32,735 nucleotides of DNA, from assembly GCA_903824965.1 (NCBI GenBank), contig CAIJYR010000075.1, positions 1-32,735 of the forward strand, given 5' to 3'. This DNA is from an uncultured Thiotrichales bacterium. GTDB lineage: Bacteria; Pseudomonadota; Gammaproteobacteria; CAIRSR01. The notes under the pieces were generated by a model. That model was not told the DNA's origin. It ran no database searches and was given only the letters and a program-made list of their open reading frames with translations. A program made the translations under genes and the position numbers. Below, one piece after another: positions 1 to 8,567 of the stretch (its first letter is position 1; every line of letters begins with the position of its first letter).

Positions 1-10
1 ATAGATTGAT

Positions 11-83
11 TACTATAAGGCTACATTAATCCATTACCTCTTGGAAGGATTCTGATGGTGGTCATAGGTGGCAACTTGGGTTA
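11..83. repeat. Left copy of a 73-bp inverted repeat, probable IS end
   Basis: Bases 11-83 are the exact reverse complement of 32663-32735 at the other edge of the window; identity stops abruptly at 83/84 on this side. Read from the inner boundary outwards, the repeat begins TAACCCAAGTTGCCACC. The sharp boundary and the fact that both copies cut a gene suggest the end of an insertion sequence lying mostly outside the window. I cannot assign an IS family because no transposase is visible. Confidence 0.75.
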
Positions 84-277
84 TCTATAATGCGTGCAAG
101 ACATGGTTCTTCTTCGGTAAGATTCAATACTTGACGGAGAAATTCTTTTGTTTCCTTTGTGCTGATTCTGTTCAGAAAATCACATAACATCTCGGTCAAG
201 AAGTTCTCAAGATTTGATCGTTCTTCTGTGTTCTTATTTTTCAATAAACGACTATATAAGCTTGTGTTATTACCCAT
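62..277 (-). pseudogene. 5' fragment of a PD-(D/E)XK-nuclease-like gene, truncated by the edge repeat
   Basis: The reading frame from ATG at 277 gives about 64 native residues and then runs into the edge repeat, whose bases supply the last residues (NPSCHL) and a TGA stop. The native part (SLYSRLLKNK, then LENFLTEMLCDFLNR) resembles the N-terminus of PD-(D/E)XK superfamily proteins seen in defence-associated loci; this is recognition from memory, not a search. The nuclease core would lie downstream and is lost. The ORF track begins at an upstream TTG, but the ATG at 277 better fits the family-like start MGNNTSLYSRLL. The fragment and the DNA upstream of it are AT-rich compared with the rest of the window, consistent with horizontal acquisition. 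It is almost certainly non-functional as it stands. Confidence 0.5.
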
Positions 278-639
278 GTCGATTATGCCTTGTTTGCGTA
301 GCAACGACCTCTAACCAATCATCCCAATTCGCGAATTGTATTTTAAGAATTAACTTATTTTCCTGTGCCTTTCATTTGAGCATACACTACATGTTAGATT
401 CTCACTCATGGAATTGTGACCATTATTCCCTTTGATTATTCCTTTGCATCCGATGTTTCCATAGCTATTGCATCTATATACAACGCCATTAGTTCCATAT
501 GCCTGGCATTTCATGAAATTGATCTCCTATGCAAATGATTTATCTCTATCAAGAATTTTGTGAGATTACACAATGCAAGGCTTCTGTACAAGAATCCGAG
601 CATTGGAAACAGAGGAGTTTTCTTGTGCAAAAACCAGGC
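278..639. other. AT-rich intergenic DNA without a recognisable gene
   Basis: The short ORFs here, such as 214-435 on the plus strand, have no family-like features and low-complexity composition. The stretch is markedly richer in A and T than the purA region. It is probably the upstream flank of the broken nuclease-like gene and part of the same acquired patch. I see no tRNA, CRISPR or obvious operator. Confidence 0.5.
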
Positions 640-2278
<1,639 letters not shown>

Positions 2279-2311
2279 AATCTTTAGTACACCGCACAAC
2301 CGAACCGGACA

Positions 2312-2347
2312 GCCTCCTCCCTAGTTGTATGCGGAGGAGGCGTTTTT
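2312..2347 (+). terminator. Rho-independent terminator of purA
   Basis: A 9-bp perfect stem GCCTCCTCC / GGAGGAGGC is followed by GTTTTT on the plus strand, 34 bases after the purA stop. The opposite strand lacks a T-run after the stem, so it acts on plus-strand transcripts. Confidence 0.9.
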
Positions 2348-2352
2348 CTCGG

Positions 2353-2700
2353 TTATTTCAAGACCTGCCAAGCATCGGTACCGACATAGGGGCATGACTT
2401 AGTGCTGCTGCCATCCTCTAAGACATCGGCGTGGATAAAGCTGACAGAGGCATGGATGATAGTATAGTCCACCACCATGGAGTCGCTTTTGAACATGCCC
2501 TTGTAGTAGATCTTGACCCTGGCCGTTTCTTTGTCTCCTTCCTGGTGCGCTGCGTTGACAACCTCGACCTTGGCAGTGTCAGCGGACACGGTGGGGTGGG
2601 CGCACTTCAGGGTGTTGCTGATCGCGAACTTCTCAAGATCGAATCCAGCATAGGCAGACAGCGGGAGGGCCAACAACAGGGGAAGCAATACTTTCTTCAT
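2353..2700 (-). CDS. Small secreted protein of unknown function
   Basis: The 115-residue product begins with a clear signal peptide: MKK, a Leu-rich hydrophobic core, and an AYA-G cleavage site near residue 18. The mature part has two cysteines (near LKCAHP and KSCPYV) that could form a disulphide, and an alternating beta-strand-like pattern (KVEVVNA, RVKIYYKG, MVVDYTI). I do not recognise the family. It is probably periplasmic. It converges on purA; its stop lies just past the purA terminator. The ATG at 2700 is followed by a typical Sec signal, which supports the start. Confidence 0.8.
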   Translation of the reverse strand: MKKVLLPLLLALPLSAYAGFDLEKFAISNTLKCAHPTVSADTAKVEVVNAAHQEGDKETARVKIYYKGMFKSDSMVVDYTIIHASVSFIHADVLEDGSSTKSCPYVGTDAWQVLK

Positions 2701-2819
2701 GGAATAACTCCTAAACAGGTTGGGAACGTGCCACCAGGGTACTGGATGGAACGAAAAACTTCAACAGGAAAGAACAATAGACCAATGTTTTTATTGGGAC
2801 TATAGATTGCTTGTGTGGT

Positions 2820-3023
2820 TCAGGCAGTGGTGTTGATCGTTTGCCCAAGGTTGGCAAGGGGGTACGTACCCGAACCGGAAGGAGCACTCACCGATTGGAT
2901 CATGGCTTGGGCACTCGCCTTATCAATGTCCATGCTTTTTTTCAACACGGTGACACCGACTGCATCTTGGGTCTGTGCCATACTCATGCTGCTGGCGGTA
3001 CTGGCGATGTCGCTGACGTTCAT
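2820..3023 (-). CDS. YjfB-like small protein (putative motility protein family)
   Basis: This 67-residue protein has the pattern of the YjfB/putative motility family: a Ser/Ala/Met-rich N-terminal helix (SDIASTASSMSMAQTQDAVGVTVLKK), a central MDIDKASAQAMI segment and a Gly/Pro tail ending GQTINTTA. The start ATG at 3023 is supported by AGGAGA five bases upstream; the extra TTG codon in the ORF track is not needed. The plus-strand ORFs at 2811-3062 and 2815-3048 are its shadows. The molecular function of the family is unknown to me. It is divergent from the adjacent MshE-like gene, about 80 bp away, which makes a surface-appendage connection possible but unproven. Confidence 0.75.
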   Translation of the reverse strand: MNVSDIASTASSMSMAQTQDAVGVTVLKKSMDIDKASAQAMIQSVSAPSGSGTYPLANLGQTINTTA

Positions 3024-3102
3024 CAATGTCTCCTGGCAAAAAGCTTAGTTGGTTCATCATAAACCCATTGACACGTTTCACAAGCCCTTCTCGGAGCGAT
3101 TG

Positions 3103-4815
3103 ATGAAAACGAGACCGGAAAAGATTCGCCTCGGTGATATTCTGGTACAACAGGGACTGATTACCCCTGAGCAATTGCGTGCGTCGTTGGATGAGCAGCA
3201 GCGTAGTGGGCGTCGCTTGGGACGTGTCTTCGTAGAACTAAAGTATCTCACGGAAGAGCAAATTGCCGAATCCTTGGCGCGTCAGCTGAAAATCCCGTAT
3301 ATCAACCTAAAATACCAGCAATTAAATCCGCAGGTTGTGCATCGGCTGCCCGAAACACAAGCGCGGCGCTGGCGAGCGGTGGCACTGGAAGATCGTGGCA
3401 CCCGGACACTGATCGGCATGGCGGATCCGACCGATCTGTTTGCCTATGATGAAATTTCGCGTTTGTTGCGTCGCGAGATTGAACTTGCAGTAGTCTGCGA
3501 AGGGACACTGTTGCAGGCGATTGACCGGGTATACCGGAAAACTGACGAGATTCGTGGCCTCACACAAGAACTCACCGCCGATGTCAATGATCACTCAGTT
3601 GATTTCGGGGGCATTACGGGTTCAGGTGGCGAGGATGCCCCCGTGGCACGACTCTTACAGAGCATTTTTGAAGATGCTTCTAAAATCCATGCTTCTGATG
3701 TTCATATCGAGCCACAAGAAGGCAAGCTTCATATTCGCTTTCGCATTGATGGCATGTTGCACCTACAGACAGAGGCAGATGTACGCATCACACAAACGCT
3801 GGTACTGCGACTCAAATTGATGTCGGGTCTGGATATTTCTGAGAAACGTCTGCCTCAAGACGGACGATTCAATGTCAAAATCGGCGGCCAAGCGATCGAT
3901 GTGCGTATCTCCACCATGCCAACGCAGCACGGCGAATCGGTGGTCATGCGCCTTTTGAACCAAAGACCGGAGTTGCTCAAACTCGATCGAATTGGTATGC
4001 CACCCGCCATGCTGCAACGGTTTCGTCGAGCATTACAACATGCAAGCGGCATGTTGCTCGTCACAGGCCCTACGGGAAGCGGCAAAACTACTACGTTGTA
4101 TTCTGCACTCGGTGAGGTCAGCACTGTCGGCAACAAAGTCATCACCGTCGAGGATCCCGTAGAGTACCGCCTCCCCGGGATCAACCAAGTCCAGGTCAAC
4201 GATAAAATTGAGCTGACCTTTTCTCGTGTGTTGCGTGCTGCGCTTCGGCAAGATCCAGACATTATCCTGGTGGGGGAGATTCGTGACCCAGAAACCGCAG
4301 AGATTGCATTGCGTGCAGCAGTGACAGGTCACTTGGTTTTGTCCACCCTGCACACGAATGATGCAGCAGGTACACCAGTGCGTCTGCTCGACATGGGTGT
4401 ACCTGCTTTCATGATCGCATCTTCTTTAAGGGTTGTTTTGGCGCAGCGATTGCTGCGACTTGTCTGTGAGATCTGCGCCGAACCGTACACACCCAAACCA
4501 TACGAAGCAGAATGGCTACGCCAGGGCATAGGGGATCGCATGGCAGAAGGCCGTTATGTCCATGGCCAGGGATGCTCGCATTGCAATGGTACAGGCTACC
4601 AAGGTCGAATTGGCGTATACGAAATGTTGGAAATGACGCCAACCCTGGTAGAATCCGCCACACGGCAGGATGTGCACCAGTTCATTCAACTCGCCAATCA
4701 ACAGTTGTTTGGACAAACGCTACGTTACCATGCAACCGAATGGGTCATGCGTGGGCGTGCGACGATTGCCGATGCCATGCGGGTCAGTGATGATTTGGAT
4801 ACCGGGCTGTCATAA
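3103..4815 (+). CDS. MshE/GspE/PilB-type assembly ATPase
   Basis: This 570-residue protein is a hexameric ATPase that powers type IV pilus, MSHA or type II secretion assembly at the cytoplasmic membrane. An MshEN-type N-terminal domain (LGDILVQQGLITPEQL, then RLGRVFVELKYLTEEQIAE) occupies about the first 150 residues. The core has Walker A GPTGSGKTTT near residue 320, an Asp box, Walker B DPDIILVGEIRD near 390 and a His box TGHLVLSTLHTNDA. A C-terminal tetracysteine zinc site is CEIC...CSHC. The ATG at 3103 is chosen over the longer ORF at 3049 because GGAG precedes it and MKTRPEKIRLGDIL fits the family start. The next gene encodes the matching platform protein. No pilins or secretin lie nearby, so I prefer MshE-like to a specific gene name. 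Confidence 0.9.
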   Translation: MKTRPEKIRLGDILVQQGLITPEQLRASLDEQQRSGRRLGRVFVELKYLTEEQIAESLARQLKIPYINLKYQQLNPQVVHRLPETQARRWRAVALEDRGTRTLIGMADPTDLFAYDEISRLLRREIELAVVCEGTLLQAIDRVYRKTDEIRGLTQELTADVNDHSVDFGGITGSGGEDAPVARLLQSIFEDASKIHASDVHIEPQEGKLHIRFRIDGMLHLQTEADVRITQTLVLRLKLMSGLDISEKRLPQDGRFNVKIGGQAIDVRISTMPTQHGESVVMRLLNQRPELLKLDRIGMPPAMLQRFRRALQHASGMLLVTGPTGSGKTTTLYSALGEVSTVGNKVITVEDPVEYRLPGINQVQVNDKIELTFSRVLRAALRQDPDIILVGEIRDPETAEIALRAAVTGHLVLSTLHTNDAAGTPVRLLDMGVPAFMIASSLRVVLAQRLLRLVCEICAEPYTPKPYEAEWLRQGIGDRMAEGRYVHGQGCSHCNGTGYQGRIGVYEMLEMTPTLVESATRQDVHQFIQLANQQLFGQTLRYHATEWVMRGRATIADAMRVSDDLDTGLS

Positions 4816-4878
4816 CCAGAAAACCATGTCGCACTGCCTCCGTCATGCGCTCATGGGTATAAAATCATCAGGTGGTGT

Positions 4879-6111
4879 ATGCCCTATTTTGCGTATACGG
4901 GTCGGAACAATCGGGGAGAACCTGCCAACGGTGTTCTGGAAAGTACCGATCAGGATACCTGTGCTCAGCAGTTGTTGAGCAGTGGAATTACGCCCATCAA
5001 CATTCGTCCCAGTGCAACGGGAGACACTGCCACGGCGGGGGAGTGGGGATGGCAGCGTTTCTTTCGTCCGCAGGTCACAGACATGGATCTGATGTTGTTC
5101 AGCCGCCAGATGAATACGTTGCTGAAAGCAGGTGTCCCCATCCTGCGCGGTCTGTCCGGACTCAAGGAGGCAACCCAGAACCCAACCTTTGCGAGCATGT
5201 TGGGGGAGATATTGAGTGATCTGGACAGTGGGCGCGAACTCTCCGTGGCAATGCACCGACATTCAGGGGTGTTCTCGGCATTTTACCTGAGCATGTTGCG
5301 AGTCGGTGAAATGACGGGGGGGCTAGATACCGTCTTTTTATCTCTTTTTTACCACTTAGAGTTCGAAAAACGTACCCGAGATCAGATCAAATCGGCATTG
5401 CGATATCCAACCTTTGTGGTGATTGCTATGACGGCTGCGCTCATCGTGATCAATATCTTCGTGATACCGACTTTTGCTCAGGTCTATGCTTCCATGCATA
5501 CGGAACTCCCCCCCCTGACACGATTTCTCATTAACTTTTCTGCGTTTACCGTTCAGTTCTGGCCTTTGATGCTGGCCTCTGCGGGTGCTTTGTTCTTTTC
5601 TTTCCGATTGTATGTGAACACAAGTACAGGTCGGTTACGTTGGGATACCATGAAACTGCATATGCCCATTGCTGGAAGCATTGTTGAAAAGGCGACCTTG
5701 GCTCGCTTTGCGCGTAGTTTTGCGCTTACGGCTAAGAGTGGGGTGCCCATTATTCAGGCGCTGGGAGTTGTCGCTACCACGGTAGACAATGCCTTTGTCC
5801 ATCAAAGGGTCGAGCAGATGCGCGATGGCATCGGACGGGGAGAGAGCATTCTACGTGCTGCCGTTGCGAGTGGTATTTTTACGCCTGTGGTTTTGCAGAT
5901 CATTGCTGTCGGCGAGGAAACAGGAGAGTTGGATGATCTGATGCAGGAGATCGCAGAAATGTACGACCGTGAAGTAGAATATGAAGTCAAACACCTGAGC
6001 GATCGCATTGAACCTATTCTCATCGTGGGTCTTGGGATCATGGTGCTGATCTTGGCATTGGGGGTATTTATGCCCCTCTGGAATCTCGGTCAGACGATGA
6101 TGCACCATTAG
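4879..6111 (+). CDS. MshG/GspF/PilC-type inner-membrane platform protein
   Basis: The 410-residue protein is the polytopic platform protein that couples the assembly ATPase to the growing pseudopilus or pilus. It starts PYFAYTGRNNRGEPANGVLE, typical of MshG-like GspF family members. It has two GspF domains (about residues 65-190 and 270-395), each with the RVGEMTGGLD or AVGEETGELD signature, and three membrane segments (near residues 170-195, 220-245 and 375-400). It follows the ATPase by 63 bp, so the two probably form one transcription unit. The stop codon lies only about 8 bases from the inferred end of the IS630-family remnant, so anything originally downstream has been separated from it. 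Confidence 0.88.
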   Translation: MPYFAYTGRNNRGEPANGVLESTDQDTCAQQLLSSGITPINIRPSATGDTATAGEWGWQRFFRPQVTDMDLMLFSRQMNTLLKAGVPILRGLSGLKEATQNPTFASMLGEILSDLDSGRELSVAMHRHSGVFSAFYLSMLRVGEMTGGLDTVFLSLFYHLEFEKRTRDQIKSALRYPTFVVIAMTAALIVINIFVIPTFAQVYASMHTELPPLTRFLINFSAFTVQFWPLMLASAGALFFSFRLYVNTSTGRLRWDTMKLHMPIAGSIVEKATLARFARSFALTAKSGVPIIQALGVVATTVDNAFVHQRVEQMRDGIGRGESILRAAVASGIFTPVVLQIIAVGEETGELDDLMQEIAEMYDREVEYEVKHLSDRIEPILIVGLGIMVLILALGVFMPLWNLGQTMMHH

Positions 6112-6118
6112 GCGATCT

Positions 6119-6862
6119 TGTATAGCTTACGCCGTCATAGAATGATTCCATCTGGAAGAGTTTATGGATGGAGCATGAGAACTTTCTGCGGATGGACTTC
6201 AGATAAGCCCACTTTTTCTCGATGGGATTAAGATCAGGAGAGTAGGCGGGTAAGAAATCGAGGGTGTGCCCTGCATCTGAGATGGCTAAGCGGATATCGG
6301 TGCGTTTGTGAAAGGTGGCATTGTCCATCATGACAATGCTTTTCGGAGGCAGCTTGGGCAACAAATCTTGCACTGTCCATTGGTGGAAGACATCGGCATT
6401 GATATTGGACTCGAATAGCCCAACCGTTAGAAGGAGTTTTCCGATCAAAGCACCAATGGCGTTGGTTCGACCCTTGGCGTGCCAGTTGTGTGACCCATAG
6501 CATCGCTGCCCTATTGCTGCATAGCCATGTCGTCGCGGCATATCGTAAGCGAAACCACTCTCATCGATGTAGACGATGTTGCGTCCTTCCGCTTGGTAGG
6601 CTTCAATCCTTTGGTTGAAGGCATACCGTGCGGCGTTGTTTGCCTTCGGATGCTGCAGTGTTTTTTTATAGGTGATGTTCATGCGCCGCAAGGCATGGCC
6701 TATACCCATTGCGCTCACGCCAAGGCGCGTGGCTCGCTCAGACTGGGTTGCATCGGGCCAGTCTCGCACATCACGTGCCAATGCGATCCGATCAATTTCT
6801 GTCGCAGGCTTGTAACGCATACGCTGTGGTTCTGGTCGTTTCAACCACCTTACGACCGTCGC
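6119..6862 (-). mobile_element. IS630-family element remnant lacking its 5' end
   Basis: The minus strand encodes most of an IS630/Tc1-like transposase with all three catalytic acidic positions visible: VYIDESGF, MMDNATFH and SPDLNPIEKKW. The N-terminal helix-turn-helix (normally about 35-45 residues before the ...VYRWLKR-like block) is missing; only VATVVRWLKRPEP remains of that region. The 3' end of the element is inferred near TATAGCTTACGCC at about 6119, just after the mshG-like stop. I looked for an inverted copy of this end near 6850-7000 and did not see one, so the other terminus is gone. IS630 elements normally insert at TA dinucleotides. The catalytic domain looks intact, but loss of the DNA-binding domain makes autonomous transposition unlikely. 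Confidence 0.8.
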
Positions 6863-6961
6863 AACAAAGCCGCCACTAAAGGTGGCAAATCCTGCGTGAA
6901 AGAAGACAACGGGAATGACTGCGATGGCACGCAATCCATCTATTTCCGTTCTGTAAACCAT
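6863..6961 (-). pseudogene. 5' stub of an acyltransferase-3 (OafA/YrhL-like) gene fused in frame to the IS630 transposase
   Basis: The first 33 codons (MVYRTEIDGLRAIAVIPV, then FFHAG...FSGGFV) match the hallmark N-terminus of membrane acyltransferase-3 proteins, including the catalytic-type His in the first helix. After SGGFV the sequence would normally continue into VDVFFVISGYLI, but switches instead to IS630 transposase sequence. The ORF track lists the whole fusion as 6068-6961 (297 residues). The remaining roughly 300-600 residues of the acyltransferase are absent. The most likely history is insertion of the IS into the gene followed by deletion. An expressed chimera is possible since the frame is open, but I consider it a pseudogene. 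Confidence 0.8.
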
Positions 6962-7039
6962 GATGTTTTTTCTGGAGAAAAACGGAAAGACAGCAATCGG
7001 TTGTCGTTACGAAGGACAATTTCTCTGATCCAGAGCACA

Positions 7040-7073
7040 CCCCCCACAGCGAAGGCCGTGGGGGGCTTTTTTT
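7040..7073 (+). terminator. Strong hairpin terminator facing the plus direction
   Basis: An 8-bp perfect stem CCCCCCAC / GTGGGGGG is followed by C and seven T on the plus strand. There is no T-run on the minus side, so it does not terminate the lipoprotein gene that ends at 7076 on the minus strand. The nearest plus-strand gene upstream is the mshG-like gene, ending more than 900 bp away beyond the IS and acyltransferase remnants. Confidence 0.85.
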
Positions 7074-7075
7074 GG

Positions 7076-8293
7076 TTAATGTCCCACAGATAAGGTCAAA
7101 CCGGGTGCACTTCCACCGGCTGCCGTCTGCAAAGACAAAATGTTGAGCAACAACTGGAAATTGGTCTTTGAATCTACGTCTGTATCCGAGACCGCAAACC
7201 AATGCCCACGGTATTGGGTTGTCACAAAAGCGCCCATGGGGGATTCTTCACTCCGGTGGATGTTGATCAATTTCGGCGTGCCGGGCTCGGCGGCCACTAC
7301 CACGCCTCCATCGGCCGACGGTACTTCAACCCCAGCGGTGACTGAATACAACATGTCCGCAAGTGACCGTGTGCTCATGGCAAGCTGAGTCACCGGTTCG
7401 CCTTTTGAGTAGTCTGTGGGTGCGGTCACAGCACTCGCCAGCGCAACATGTTCGACCAGCGATCCCTTCGGACGCGTGGACACACTCCCTAAGATCGCGG
7501 AGACCTGATCGGCCTCTGCTTGTGTCGCATACCGCAGTTCCATTACAACGGAATCAAAAGATTGCACCAGTTGATACTTTCCATCAGGACGCAGGTTGTA
7601 TCTCAAGGCATTGGAGGCAGTACCTATCGTATTAAAGACACTGGTATTCACTGCGCTGATAGGCAGATTGTCCGCCAACACAGCATCGTTTGTGGGGAAC
7701 CAGACAAACCGCAAATCGCCGCGATCTTGGACTTTGCGCCAGATATTGATCAATTCCATAAATTTGGAGAAGCTTGCGGCCCCAGGATAATTCACCAGCG
7801 GGCCCATCCGATTGACCAACAACGCCATGACCTGATCGAGATTCCAGCCACTCTGTAACAACAACTGCATGGTATTGACGGACACACTGCTCAAGAACTG
7901 GGTAGCAAACTGTTGTCCTTCCACAGGCACATAGGTGATCGTGGGAGCTTCGGTGTAGCTGAAGCCTGTGCCAAGGCTTGCCGTGCTGGGAGTGCTGCCA
8001 ATGTGTGGGCCAAAGGGAAGGGCGATACTGGGGCCAGTCACGGATGCCCCCCTATTCAGGCTCGATACAATGGAGCCGACCTGCAAAAATTTGATGTTTT
8101 CGTCGTAGCGCAACCGCACAATGTTGAGCAGCAGTTCTTCTTGTTCTGTCTGCTGGATGGCGCGGTTGTATTCCGAACGATCGCTGTGCAATGCGGTAGG
8201 CCCAAGGCTAGTACAGCCCGAGACACTTAGGAGCGCACATCCCGTCACGCACCATGCGAGTAGCCTACGGTTCTTGAATGGCAATTTGGTCAT
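7076..8293 (-). CDS. Uncharacterised lipoprotein, probable outer-membrane or periplasmic
   Basis: The 405-residue product has a type II signal peptide with lipobox LSVSGC at about residue 27, followed by TSLGP. The mature protein begins with a Tyr-Asn motif and a helix (SEYNRAIQQTEQEELLLNIVRLRYDE) that I associate with a widespread family of unknown function in proteobacteria, usually written as LLNIVKLRY. The rest is low in charge, with beta-rich stretches. RBS GAGGG lies six bases before ATG 8293. No enzymatic motif is visible. It follows the cbbL terminator on the same strand, so it is probably transcribed from its own promoter in the 8294-8480 gap. Confidence 0.8.
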   Translation of the reverse strand: MTKLPFKNRRLLAWCVTGCALLSVSGCTSLGPTALHSDRSEYNRAIQQTEQEELLLNIVRLRYDENIKFLQVGSIVSSLNRGASVTGPSIALPFGPHIGSTPSTASLGTGFSYTEAPTITYVPVEGQQFATQFLSSVSVNTMQLLLQSGWNLDQVMALLVNRMGPLVNYPGAASFSKFMELINIWRKVQDRGDLRFVWFPTNDAVLADNLPISAVNTSVFNTIGTASNALRYNLRPDGKYQLVQSFDSVVMELRYATQAEADQVSAILGSVSTRPKGSLVEHVALASAVTAPTDYSKGEPVTQLAMSTRSLADMLYSVTAGVEVPSADGGVVVAAEPGTPKLINIHRSEESPMGAFVTTQYRGHWFAVSDTDVDSKTNFQLLLNILSLQTAAGGSAPGLTLSVGH

Positions 8294-8417
8294 GAAATTC
8301 CCTCGTTGTGATCAATATTTGTCTGCCAACTTGTACCTCTACCTTTCAGGCGGAGCCTAAACCATCCCATGGCTATGCCCTAGGGTTTCAAGGATGAACC
8401 CATCCCCGCTTTCCTCA

Positions 8418-8458
8418 CCCTGGCTAAAACCAGGGAATTCTCGCGGTCTCTCATTGAG
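8418..8458 (+). repeat. Hairpin-plus-tail repeat, copy A (IS200/IS605-end-like)
   Basis: A perfect stem CCCTGG / CCAGGG with loop CTAAAA is followed by AATTCTCGCGGTCTC. A related sequence with the same CCAGGGAATT.TCGC.GTCTC tail occurs at 30103-30142. Hairpins with CTAAA-type loops are common at the right ends of IS200/IS605 elements. No tnpA or tnpB is present, so this would be an orphan end. Confidence 0.4.
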
Positions 8459-8483
8459 TACACATCATAGAATAATAGCGATA

Positions 8484-8518
8484 ACAAAAAAACCGGCCAC
8501 AATAGCGCCGGTTTTTTG
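8484..8518. terminator. Bidirectional rho-independent terminator downstream of cbbL
   Basis: Stem AACCGGC / GCCGGTT is flanked by an A-run on one side and TTTTTT on the other, so it can work in both directions. It begins about 50 bases after the cbbL stop on the minus strand and closes that transcript. Confidence 0.9.
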
Positions 8519-8567
8519 GAGTACGACAGACAGACTGAGAAGAAAGCGTTCCTTGCTCTAGGCCATA

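Noticed and set aside
2815-3048. Plus-strand small membrane protein ORF opposite the YjfB-like gene
   Set aside because: The hydrophobic stretch arises from the complementary strand of Ala/Ser/Met codons; the minus frame has an RBS and family features.
8294-8567. Possible hidden cbbS between cbbL and the lipoprotein gene
   Set aside because: The gap is about 275 bases including a terminator, shorter than a cbbS gene, and no frame shows small-subunit motifs.
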